From: JBOGWY01 sp050694015
GTDB taxonomy: Bacteria; Actinomycetota; CADDZG01; WHSQ01
Assembly (NCBI GenBank): GCA_050694015.1
Contig: JBOGWY010000212.1
Coordinates: 1 to 22,338 of the forward strand
DNA: 22,338 nt
Direction: 5' to 3'
Part shown: positions 1-6,826 of the stretch, piece by piece
How the letters are laid out: every line of letters begins with the position of its first letter
Position numbering within the stretch: position 1 is the stretch's first letter
Notes under the pieces: model-generated
Told to the model about the DNA's origin: nothing
Seen by the model: the letters and a program-made list of their open reading frames with translations, nothing else
The model's database searches: none
Made by a program: the position numbers and the translations under genes

Positions 1-1337
1 AGGTTGTGAGGATCGTATTTAGCCTTGATCGCGGCCAACCGGTCCCACGTTCGTCCGGGGTAGGCGGCCCGCACACGTTCGGCGCCCTCGTCACCCAAGA
101 ACCCTGCGTAGGCACCGGCGTCAGACTGGCGTAGCGCACCGGCGAACTCGTCGACCCATGCTTGCCGTCTCGGAAGATCCTCGGCACCTTCGTAGAAGGC
201 AGCGACGTTGACCATGATCCGGCTCTTCCGATGTGCGAATGCGGTCGCGTCTTCCCCAACGCGCGCCATCGCGCCCCCCAAGATCCGCAGCTGCGCGACC
301 CGCAACGACGCATCCGACGACTCGAGATAGCCGATGATCGTTTCTGCGGTGGTCCGATCTATCGCGTCGACGAACATAGTGTGGGAAGCCGCGGTCGGGT
401 GATAGGAGTCGTCCTCCGGCGGAAAGATCTCGGGATACGGCATCGGGCGGATCATGTCCATGATCGGCGCGGCGAGCGCACGGAACGGCGCGATCGCACG
501 CTCCCCTGCTTCCGCGTCTCCCGCGTACACGAGAAACGCCATCACGATCAACTGCCCTGCAAGCTCCGCGGGCAGGAACGGCAGCGGCGGGGCGACCATG
601 ACATTGGCGATCCCCGAAAGTTCTTCCGGCGCGGAGTCGGCCGCGTCCATGAACCCGGTGATGATGTCGGCGCTTGCGGGAAGGAAGAGCATCCCACCAA
701 CGATCGATCCGACCTTGTGAAGGCGGAACTTGAAACGTGTTGCAACGCCGAAGTTGCCCCCGCCTCCGCGGATCGCCCAGAACAGATCCGGATGGTTGTC
801 GGCATCCGTGTGGATCACCTCGCCGTTCGCGGTAACTATCTCGGCCGCCAGAAGACTGTCGATCGTCATCCCGAACTTGCGAACCAGGAACCCGATGCCC
901 CCGCCCAGCGTGATCCCGCCGATCCCGACGGACCCGGTGTCTCCGAACCCGACCGCCAGTCCGTGTTCTCCGAGCGCGCTGCTGAACTCGCCTGCGGTGA
1001 GGCCGGTCTCTGCCCATGCCGTCTTTCCTTCGACATCGACCTCCAGGCCCTTCATGTCGCGGAGATCGATCACAAGGCCGCCATCGCTGACGCTGTGTCC
1101 GGCAAGACTGTGTCCGCCGCTACGAACGGCGAGTTCGATGCCGGTGGCGCGCGCTTCGTCGACGGCCTTGGCGACGTCCTGGGCATCGGCGACGCGCACG
1201 ATCACCGCGGGTCGCCGATCGATGCCGCCGTACACGACGGTTCGAGCCTCGTCGTAATCCGAGTCACCCGGCGCGATCACGCGTCCGCGGAACCTCGACC
1301 GAAGCTCGGAGATCGAGATCGTGGTATCTGATGCCAT
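1..1337 (-). CDS. FAD-binding oxidoreductase, berberine bridge enzyme-like (3' end cut by window edge)
   Basis: About 445 residues are visible. The frame is open to the left edge and ends in YDPHN, which in this family lies only about ten residues before the C-terminus, so almost all of the protein is present. An N-terminal PCMH-type FAD domain carries RSGGHS (residues 72-77), whose His76 is the usual covalent flavin attachment residue. A glycine-rich GGITLGGGIGF stretch follows. The cysteine that gives bicovalent attachment in plant and fungal BBE enzymes is not at its expected place (GDTGSVGIGG), so single covalent attachment is expected. The family oxidises alcohols, sugars or alkaloids; the substrate here cannot be told. 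The ATG shares one base with the stop of the upstream membrane-protein gene (TGATG) and has AAGGAA upstream, indicating translational coupling. It is the last visible gene of the cupredoxin operon. Confidence 0.9.
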   Translation of the reverse strand, partial: MASDTTISISELRSRFRGRVIAPGDSDYDEARTVVYGGIDRRPAVIVRVADAQDVAKAVDEARATGIELAVRSGGHSLAGHSVSDGGLVIDLRDMKGLEVDVEGKTAWAETGLTAGEFSSALGEHGLAVGFGDTGSVGIGGITLGGGIGFLVRKFGMTIDSLLAAEIVTANGEVIHTDADNHPDLFWAIRGGGGNFGVATRFKFRLHKVGSIVGGMLFLPASADIITGFMDAADSAPEELSGIANVMVAPPLPFLPAELAGQLIVMAFLVYAGDAEAGERAIAPFRALAAPIMDMIRPMPYPEIFPPEDDSYHPTAASHTMFVDAIDRTTAETIIGYLESSDASLRVAQLRILGGAMARVGEDATAFAHRKSRIMVNVAAFYEGAEDLPRRQAWVDEFAGALRQSDAGAYAGFLGDEGAERVRAAYPGRTWDRLAAIKAKYDPHN

Positions 1338-1897
1338 CACCGCGTTCCTTTCATCTGAAGGTCGTATGGATTAGACCGCCCGGCGGCCGCGTATTCATCG
1401 CGGTGCGGGACCCCCTTCTGTCGTCTCGTCGAGAAACGCCGTCCGGGTTTGTAAACGGACAGGGTCACCGCGGCCCCCAAGGCCAGTACGTCATATGCGC
1501 CCCCTGCGACGAGCAGATTTCCGGCATCGCCGCTGCCTTGCGATACCGCTTGCTCGGCAGGACCGATCACGAAGGACCCGACCAACATGACCGAAAGGTT
1601 CAGCAAGAGTTTCGTCATCACCCATGGGTAACGAAAGACGCCCCACTTTGTTCCGAGGCCGAGAACGACACCCGTGACCAGGGACAGGCCCGAGAGCGGG
1701 ATCCCGAACACGACGCTGAACATGTTCAGGATCTCGTACGAGGCACGCGCGGTGTCGGGATCGTTCGTCAACGCCGCTCGGGTTGCGACCGCCACGAAAC
1801 CCGCCGAGTCGCCCAGCAACGCGACCGAAGCGATGATGCGCACGGTGAGTATCGCTTTACGTACTCCCGGCGCCAGCGTGCCGGCCCTCGTGCTCAT
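1337..1897 (-). CDS. four-helix integral membrane protein of unknown function
   Basis: 186 residues with four predicted membrane helices at about 16-38, 56-80, 93-113 and 126-148, followed by a basic, polar cytoplasmic-looking tail. The segment KWGVFRYPWVMTKLLLN (84-100) resembles small uncharacterised membrane proteins of actinomycetes, but I cannot assign a function. I chose the ATG at 1897 because it overlaps the stop of the cupredoxin gene by four bases (ATGA). A longer frame starting at 1939 would run into that gene and adds only arginine/histidine-rich sequence. Its 3' end overlaps the FAD oxidoreductase start by one base. Sitting between a surface copper protein and a flavoprotein, it could be a membrane partner for electron transfer; that is inference from position only. 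Confidence 0.8.
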   Translation of the reverse strand: MSTRAGTLAPGVRKAILTVRIIASVALLGDSAGFVAVATRAALTNDPDTARASYEILNMFSVVFGIPLSGLSLVTGVVLGLGTKWGVFRYPWVMTKLLLNLSVMLVGSFVIGPAEQAVSQGSGDAGNLLVAGGAYDVLALGAAVTLSVYKPGRRFSTRRQKGVPHRDEYAAAGRSNPYDLQMKGTR

Positions 1898-2298
1898 TGC
1901 GGCTCGATGCGACCTTTCATGTCGGAATGGAAGGTGCAAACGAACTCGATGGGCTCGTCTCCGACGGTGAACGTCGCGTAGGCGCTGCCGTCGCTCTCTA
2001 TCGTCCCGGTGTTGAGATCCAGGCTCTCGATCGCGAAGTCGTGTGGCATCCCATCGTTGTTCGTGACTTCAACGGTCACTTCCTCACCGGCGGGGGCCTC
2101 GACGACCTCAGGATGGAACGTGGAGTCGTCGATCGCGATGTCGATCGCCTCTCCGGGGGCCGACCCCGTCCCCACCTCACCCGAGGGTTCGGACGACTGG
2201 CTGCATGCAGCCAGCAGCGTCAGACCCAGCAGGCCGATGACGACTCCGACCGCGCCCCGACTCCAGTTGCTCTCGAATCGTTCCCGTAGCGACAACAT
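1894..2298 (-). CDS. cupredoxin (plastocyanin-like) lipoprotein
   Basis: 134 residues. An N-terminal basic stretch and hydrophobic helix end in the lipobox LLAAC with Cys32 as the lipidation site, so the mature protein should be anchored outside the cytoplasmic membrane. A Ser/Gly/Glu-rich linker precedes one cupredoxin domain (about 50-134). The type 1 copper ligands are visible: His86 in MPHDF, then Cys121, His124 and Met127 in CTFHSDM. The fold normally carries one electron or binds copper; the partner is unknown. The start at 2298 has a strong GGAGGAGG ribosome site six to twelve bases upstream. Longer frames upstream give Arg/Pro/Cys-rich sequence and are not credible. It is the first gene of a three-gene operon. 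Its last ten residues closely match those of the second, damaged cupredoxin gene at 6284-6767. Confidence 0.92.
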   Translation of the reverse strand: MLSLRERFESNWSRGAVGVVIGLLGLTLLAACSQSSEPSGEVGTGSAPGEAIDIAIDDSTFHPEVVEAPAGEEVTVEVTNNDGMPHDFAIESLDLNTGTIESDGSAYATFTVGDEPIEFVCTFHSDMKGRIEPQ

Positions 2299-2337
2299 CG
2301 CCTCCTCCTTCGTGCACGTAACCGCGGCGCCACTTCG

Positions 2338-2362
2338 AACGACGCCGATCGGTCCCTGTTGA
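2338..2362 (-). promoter_or_regulatory. candidate ECF-type promoter for the cupredoxin operon
   Basis: Read on the minus strand, TCAAC (2362-2358), a 16-base spacer, then CGTT (2341-2338). The distance from CGTT to the cupredoxin ATG at 2298 is 39 bases, leaving room for a leader of about 30 bases containing the GGAGGAGG site. ECF sigma promoters commonly have an AAC-centred -35 and a CGT-type -10 at this spacing. Two copies of the same arrangement lie upstream of the sigma gene and of the second cupredoxin gene. The rest of the 295-base divergent region 2299-2593 shows no convincing element for the kinase operon on the other strand. Confidence 0.5.
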
Positions 2363-2593
2363 CGAGATCCATCCTGAGATCTGGATCGGCCCGCGTCGTC
2401 CGCCGGCGGTCGTCTCTTCTTCTGCGCGCACGCGTGCAGACAGGACGAGGTTGGATACGGAGGGTGCGGGCTACGGCAACACCCGCCTGCGCTCACCGAC
2501 GTAGAGATGAGCTGCGAGATACGTCGCGAAGCGTACGGATCCAGTCGCCTCCGCACGGATGGTTCTCGCGACTTCGATCACTAAAGTAGGAGC

Positions 2594-3748
2594 ATGGCGA
2601 CAAGCTACGAGGGACTCCGCGAACGGCTCGGATCGGTGCTTCCGGCGACGATCGCGGTCGCGGTCACCACGCTGGTGCTGCTGATGGCCGGTCACTTCGA
2701 GCCCGGCCGCACGCCCGATCCACTCGGCTACGGGTTGTTGACCATCGCCGGGCTGTCGCTTGCCTTCTACCGGAGGTGGCCGGTCGCCGTCCTCCTCACG
2801 ATCCTTGTCGCACACTTCTCGTACGTGGCCGCGGACTATCCGGATGGCGTCGAGTTCGTGCCGATCCTTGCTGCGCTTCTGCTGGTGACGCAGGAAGGCA
2901 AGTGGCGCTGGACCGTGGGCGCGGCCGGTATCAGCGCATTGATGCTGATCGGCGCCGACATCACCGACGGGGACGGACTGCAGGGCGACACGCTGCCGGC
3001 CGTCATCGGGATGACGACGGTACTGCTCCTCGGTCTCTGGTTGCGGACGCGCAGCCAGTTGGTCGCCGAAGCCAGGGATCGAGCCGAACAAGCGGAACGA
3101 ACGAAGGAGGAAGAAGCTAGACGTCGCGTTGACGAGGAGCGACTTCGTATCGCCCGCGACGTTCACGACACGGTGGCACACCTGATCGCGACGATCAACG
3201 TTCAAGCGGGGAGCGCGGTACACGTCCTCGACAAGCGACCGGAACAGGCACGCGAGGCTCTCGTGGCCATCAAGCAAGCCAGTGCCGAAGCGATGCGGGA
3301 TCTGCGTACGACGCTGGGGATGCTTCGCAATGTCGATGAAGCGTCGCGATCGCCCTCTCCACGATTGGCACAGCTGCCCGACCTCGTGACGATGGCGCGC
3401 GATGCGGGCCTCGAAACGCAAGTCGATGTAAGCGGGGAGGAGCGCGACCTGCCCTCGTCCGTCGACCTCGCTGCGTATCGCATCCTTCAGGAATCGCTAA
3501 CCAATGTCATCCGCCACGCCAACGCGTCCAGGGTCACGCTGTCACTCACATACGCACCGAACCGATTGGAGCTGCGCGTGGTCGACGACGGCCGGGGGGC
3601 GAACTCTCAAGGAGAGAACTCGGCAGGCACCGGGATCCAAGGGATGCGCGAACGCGCAGCTCTACTGGGTGGGAGGCTGAGTGCCGGCCCCCGCGCCGAA
3701 GGGGGCTTCAGCGTGCACGCCGAGCTGCCCCACGAGGTGACGAAATGA
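2594..3748 (+). CDS. two-component sensor histidine kinase, NarL/DesK type (HisKA_3)
   Basis: 384 residues. The N-terminal half (about 14-151) contains five or six membrane helices with short loops and no large extracytoplasmic domain, so it probably senses a membrane or intramembrane cue. A charged coiled-coil linker (152-180) leads to the HisKA_3 dimerisation domain, with phospho-accepting His191 in RIARDVHDTVAH. The HATPase_c domain follows, with an N box QESLTNVIRHA (Asn304) and glycine motifs DDGRG (331-335) and GTGIQGMRERA. The start has AGTAGGAGC just upstream. The stop overlaps the start of the response regulator gene by four bases (ATGA), so they are a cognate pair. The signal is unknown. 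No heme, redox or copper-binding motif is obvious in the sensor part. Confidence 0.95.
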   Translation: MATSYEGLRERLGSVLPATIAVAVTTLVLLMAGHFEPGRTPDPLGYGLLTIAGLSLAFYRRWPVAVLLTILVAHFSYVAADYPDGVEFVPILAALLLVTQEGKWRWTVGAAGISALMLIGADITDGDGLQGDTLPAVIGMTTVLLLGLWLRTRSQLVAEARDRAEQAERTKEEEARRRVDEERLRIARDVHDTVAHLIATINVQAGSAVHVLDKRPEQAREALVAIKQASAEAMRDLRTTLGMLRNVDEASRSPSPRLAQLPDLVTMARDAGLETQVDVSGEERDLPSSVDLAAYRILQESLTNVIRHANASRVTLSLTYAPNRLELRVVDDGRGANSQGENSAGTGIQGMRERAALLGGRLSAGPRAEGGFSVHAELPHEVTK

Positions 3749-4416
3749 TCACGGTGCTACTCGCCGACGATCAGGCGCTGGTTCGCGCCGGCTTCCGGGT
3801 ACTGATCGATTCCGAAGATGACATGGAGGTGGTCGGCGAGGCGATCGACGGCACCGAGGCGGTACGGGAGGCCAAGAGCAGGAGACCGGATGTGGTGTTG
3901 ATGGACATCCGCATGCCGTCGCTCGACGGGGTCGAAGCGACGCGACAGATCGCTGCCGATCCCGACCTGTTGGATGTTCACGTTCTGATCCTTACGACCT
4001 ACGAAGTCGACGAGTACGTCTTCGACTCCCTGCGCGCCGGAGCATCTGGGTTCCTGCTGAAGGACACCGAACCGGAGGACCTGGTGAAGGCCGTACGCGT
4101 CGCCGCGGCCGGCGAGTCGCTGTTGGCTCCTTCCGTCACCCGACGTCTCATCGCCGAATTCACGACATTGAGTGAGGCGCGTCGGACGTCTGACGATCAA
4201 CTCGAGATCCTGACCGCGCGCGAGCGGGAGGTCATGGCCCTCGTGGCCCGTGGACTCAGTAACGATGAGATCGCAGACGTGCTGGTCGTTAGTCCGGCTA
4301 CCGCACGCACGCACGTAAGCCGAGCGATGACCAAGCTCAACGCCCGCGATCGCGCGCAGCTGGTGGTACTGGCATACGAAACGGGTCTCGTCACGGCACG
4401 GCCCGGATCAGACTAG
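3745..4416 (+). CDS. NarL/LuxR-family response regulator
   Basis: 223 residues. The receiver domain (1-120) has the acidic pair Asp8/Asp9, phospho-acceptor Asp54 in VVLMDIRMP, Thr84 and Lys106. The C-terminal LuxR helix-turn-helix (about 155-215) begins LTAREREVMALVARGLSNDEIA and includes the recognition helix around SPATARTHVSRAMTKL. It should bind DNA as a phospho-dimer and act with the kinase encoded immediately upstream, with which it shares an ATGA overlap. Its target genes cannot be told from sequence. A perfect 16-base palindrome lies 40 bases after its stop, upstream of the cupin gene, and is one possible operator. Confidence 0.95.
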   Translation: MITVLLADDQALVRAGFRVLIDSEDDMEVVGEAIDGTEAVREAKSRRPDVVLMDIRMPSLDGVEATRQIAADPDLLDVHVLILTTYEVDEYVFDSLRAGASGFLLKDTEPEDLVKAVRVAAAGESLLAPSVTRRLIAEFTTLSEARRTSDDQLEILTAREREVMALVARGLSNDEIADVLVVSPATARTHVSRAMTKLNARDRAQLVVLAYETGLVTARPGSD

Positions 4417-4456
4417 GTACCTGCCGCAGCATCTCTAGGAAACTCGTCCTACGGCG

Positions 4457-4472
4457 ACACGCGTACGCGTGT
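4457..4472. repeat. perfect 16-base palindrome ACACGCGTACGCGTGT
   Basis: Two inverted 8-base arms without a spacer, in the 219-base gap between the response regulator and the cupin gene. It lies 163 bases before the cupin ATG. No T-run follows, so a terminator is unlikely. A dimeric regulator site is possible but nothing else supports it. Confidence 0.4.
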
Positions 4473-4635
4473 GTGCCCAACCACAACCTCCTCGGTACAA
4501 CTCTTGACCGGTCGTGCGCCCGGCAGCGCATCCCAAGACTCGCCCCTCGCACGACGACTACGAGCGAGATTTCCAGTTGCCTGAGTGCGCCCGAAAACGC
4601 CGGCACCGAGTCGGCCGATCGAAGGAGGTTCATCG

Positions 4636-5211
4636 ATGGCGCACGCAGGACAGGTCCTCGTAAATCCCGTTAGCGGGGAGCGCTTCACGTTCCTGGAAAC
4701 CGGGGCGGACACCAACGGACGGCTGCTCGCATTCGAGGTTGAGCTGACTCCTGACGGACGCGTCCCCGGAGCTCACGTCCACCCGCTCCAGGAGGAGCGC
4801 TTCGAGATATTGAAAGGCACCATGAAGTTCCGGAAGGGCTTCAAGACGGTTATCGCTCGTCCCGGCGACCGGGTCGTCGTGCCGCCCGGGATCGTTCACC
4901 GGTTCGAGAACTCCGGCGACGGCACGGCCGAGGTACGCGTCGAAGTGCGCCCCGCGTTGAACATGGAACGCCTATTCGAATCCGCGGTGTCGTTGGCCGC
5001 CGACGGCCGGACGATGACGACGGGTATGCCCTACCCGCTCGATCTGGCGCTGTTCATGCGCGAGTTCGAAGCAGAGGTGCGAGCGCCGTTCGTCCCGGCG
5101 AGACTGGTACGTGCGGTGATGGCGCCCCTGGTGTGGCTGGCGCGCCGCCGCGGCCTGGAAGGACGCTATCGACCCGCTAGTTTCGGGCTCGCTCCACTCG
5201 ATCTCAGATGA
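4636..5211 (+). CDS. cupin-domain protein
   Basis: 191 residues. The conserved double-stranded beta-barrel occupies about 25-105. The first cupin motif is GAHVHPLQEERFEILKG with metal-binding candidates His47, His49 and Glu54. The second is PPGIVHRFENSG with His88. All four usual ligand positions are present, so a metal ion is expected. The remaining 85 residues are helical and basic, containing LVRAVMAPLVWLARRRG, which may associate with the membrane. Cupins range from dioxygenases to sugar isomerases and storage proteins, so no reaction is assigned. The ATG at 4636 was chosen over 4585 because GAAGGAGG lies ten bases upstream and the extra N-terminus is Pro/Arg-rich. It stands alone between two signalling loci. 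Confidence 0.88.
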   Translation: MAHAGQVLVNPVSGERFTFLETGADTNGRLLAFEVELTPDGRVPGAHVHPLQEERFEILKGTMKFRKGFKTVIARPGDRVVVPPGIVHRFENSGDGTAEVRVEVRPALNMERLFESAVSLAADGRTMTTGMPYPLDLALFMREFEAEVRAPFVPARLVRAVMAPLVWLARRRGLEGRYRPASFGLAPLDLR

Positions 5212-5416
5212 TCGAGAGGGCCCGACTAGTCATCATGTCCGAAATGTCCCTTCCGCCGGGAGCCTCTTGACCAGACAGATGCCCCTGAGAAAACCGGACA
5301 AACGCCGCGCGGTGATGGCGGTGATTCGACCCCATTTGCGTATCGACTTAGGAGCGTTCGCTTGCCACCCTTACGTGACAGATAACGACGACGCGATCGA
5401 ACGTAAGGAGTGGACA

Positions 5417-5812
5417 ATGCCCGTGGCGCCCGAGGACCTGGTTTCCTCCGATGGCTCATCGATGACGGTGCTCGTGATCGATGACGATAGAGCTGTCCGG
5501 CGAGTCGTGCGCCTCATGCTGGAGCTGGAAGATTTCACGGTGTTTGAGGCCGAGGACGGAGCCGAGGGTGTAACCGTGGCTATGGATCACGCACCCGATT
5601 TCGTGGTACTCGATTACATGATGCCCGGACTGGACGGTGAACGCACCGCTTGCCAGATCCACGAGCTGGTACCAGATGCATCGATCATCGCCTTCTCGGC
5701 AGGACTGGTAAGCGCGCCGTACTGGTCTGACTTCTTCATCCCTAAGAGCCGTATCGGAGATCTGCCCACGATGCTCAACGACGAGCGCGCCTCGCGCGGG
5801 CTACTCGTCTGA
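5417..5812 (+). CDS. stand-alone response-regulator receiver domain protein
   Basis: 131 residues, almost entirely a CheY-like receiver. It has an acidic pocket DDD (22-24), phospho-acceptor Asp66 in VVLDYMMPGLDG, Ser94 at the switch position and Lys110. There is no output domain. The N-terminal 15 residues are polar. The ATG at 5417 has AAGGAG ten bases upstream; the longer open frame to 5267 is Arg-rich and lacks a ribosome site. The segment after the switch residue (GLVSAPYWSDFFIPK) is atypical, with aromatic residues where most receivers have a short loop. It likely relays phosphate or acts by protein contact. A second stand-alone receiver follows 49 bases downstream, probably in one transcript. 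The partner kinase is unknown; the nearest is encoded at 2594-3748. Confidence 0.88.
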   Translation: MPVAPEDLVSSDGSSMTVLVIDDDRAVRRVVRLMLELEDFTVFEAEDGAEGVTVAMDHAPDFVVLDYMMPGLDGERTACQIHELVPDASIIAFSAGLVSAPYWSDFFIPKSRIGDLPTMLNDERASRGLLV

Positions 5813-5861
5813 CATGACGCTCGTGCAGATTCCCGAGACCCCCTACCGAGGAGATAAAGAG

Positions 5862-6275
5862 ATGTCGATCAGTCCGGAAGACCATCGATTCACCGTTCTC
5901 TTGGTTGATGATCAGACGAGCGTTAGAGGTGCGATGAAAAGGGGCCTCGAGGCGTCCGGGTTCTTTCGCGTCGTGGCCGAAGCCGAAGACGGCGACGAAG
6001 CGTTGGCCGCGACGAAGCGACTTGATCCAGACGTGGTCATGCTGGACCTTTCGATGCCCAAGCGCGGGGGCCTCGATGTGCTGCCGGCCCTGCGGGCGTG
6101 CACGCCGTCGAGCCTGGTCGCCGTTCTCTCCGGGATAGGCCCGCAGACCCTTGGGAAGCAGGTATGGCAGTCGGGCGCCGATCTGTATCTCGAGAAGACC
6201 TCCGCGATGAGAGACATCGTTGCCGAGTTGCTGACCGAGCTCCAGGTCCGTCAGGCGGTCGGCGCCTCAAGCTGA
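5862..6275 (+). CDS. second stand-alone receiver domain protein
   Basis: 137 residues forming a single receiver domain. It has the acidic pair Asp16/Asp17, phospho-acceptor Asp62 in VVMLDLSMPKRGG, Ser90 in VLSG and Lys112 in LYLEKTSA. No DNA-binding or enzymatic output domain follows. The start at 5862 has GAGGAG about eight bases upstream; an in-frame ATG at 5814 has no ribosome site. It is only distantly like its upstream neighbour, so the pair is not a recent duplication. It ends eight bases before the convergent cupredoxin gene, and no terminator hairpin is visible between them. Confidence 0.88.
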   Translation: MSISPEDHRFTVLLVDDQTSVRGAMKRGLEASGFFRVVAEAEDGDEALAATKRLDPDVVMLDLSMPKRGGLDVLPALRACTPSSLVAVLSGIGPQTLGKQVWQSGADLYLEKTSAMRDIVAELLTELQVRQAVGASS

Positions 6276-6283
6276 AACGTCTG

Positions 6284-6767
6284 TCACTCGACCTGCACCC
6301 TTCCCTTCATGTCCGGGTGGATCGTGCATCGGTAGGCGAACGTTCCTCGCTCGTCGAACCGAAACGAGAACACCTGCCCCGACGCCAAGGCGTCTGAACC
6401 GAATGCTCCGTCGACGGCGCTGACGGTGTGGTCGGTGGGATCGGCATTCCGCCACGTCACCTCCGTCCCTGCGCGTACCTTGCTCGTCGCGGGCGAGAAC
6501 GAGAAGTCTTGGATGGCGACGACGTCCGGCCCGCTCACGCGCTCGACCCTCACGAACGGAGCCCCGCGTCGAACCTCGAGCACGCCCTCCATGCCCATAT
6601 CGTCGTGTCCATCGACGAGGCATTCGATCTCATAGGCACCGGGTCCAATCGTCGGCCTGCGACGACGGCGCCGCCGGAGTCCCGGCGCACGCGGCAAGCA
6701 GGGCGAGCAGCAAGACCCCAAGCAGGGCTAAGCCATTGGATCGAGCGGTCCACGCGTTCCGAGGCAT
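6284..6767 (-). pseudogene. cupredoxin lipoprotein gene with internal out-of-frame deletion
   Basis: From the ATG at 6767 the frame encodes a clear lipoprotein signal (MPRNAWTARS, hydrophobic core, lipobox LLAAC with Cys27) but stops at 6630-6632 after 45 residues. A second frame takes over near 6652. It begins as the tail of a cupredoxin domain, GAYEIECLVDGHDDMGMEG, with the C-x-x-x-G-H and G-M copper-loop pattern but without the preceding strands or the upstream His ligand. A complete second cupredoxin domain follows (DHTV His; Cys, His and Met in CTIHPDM). An intact ancestor would probably have had signal, domain 1 and domain 2, so a few hundred bases plus the reading frame appear lost near 6650-6660. 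The surviving C-terminus matches the cupredoxin at 1894-2298. An assembly error is an alternative; expression of domain 2 alone from an internal start is less likely. Confidence 0.7.
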
Positions 6768-6776
6768 CCATGGATC

Positions 6777-6801
6777 AACGGAGTCCCCCGGCACCCGTTA
6801 C
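6777..6801 (-). promoter_or_regulatory. candidate ECF-type promoter for the damaged cupredoxin gene
   Basis: On the minus strand: GTAAC (6801-6797), 16 bases, CGTT (6780-6777). The nine fixed bases and the spacing are identical to the candidate upstream of the sigma factor gene. The CGTT ends nine bases before the ATG at 6767, so transcription would start about at the start codon, giving a leaderless message. No good ribosome site is present, which agrees with that. It lies in the short gap after the putative anti-sigma gene, so this gene would have its own promoter. Confidence 0.5.
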
Positions 6802-6826
6802 GCCCGAAGCTCGAAGCGGTTTTAGC

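Noticed and set aside
162..1331. Plus-strand frame and an Arg-rich minus frame (121-1017) at the left end
   Set aside because: Both are shadows of the FAD oxidoreductase, whose frame has RSGGHS and a continuous family-like sequence running off the left edge.
2445..2495. Inverted GGGTG/CACCC repeat in the divergent region as a structured RNA or operator
   Set aside because: Arms are only five bases and imperfect around them; common in GC-rich DNA.
4457..4472. Palindrome as a transcription terminator for the two-component operon
   Set aside because: No loop spacer and no T-run follows.
4504..4535. TTGACC as a housekeeping -35 for the cupin gene
   Set aside because: No acceptable -10 hexamer at 16-19 bases.
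6550..6771. Small minus-strand frame starting at the ATG at 6771
   Set aside because: It is a third frame through the damaged cupredoxin gene and lacks signal peptide or copper motifs; the ATG at 6767 gives a clear lipoprotein signal.
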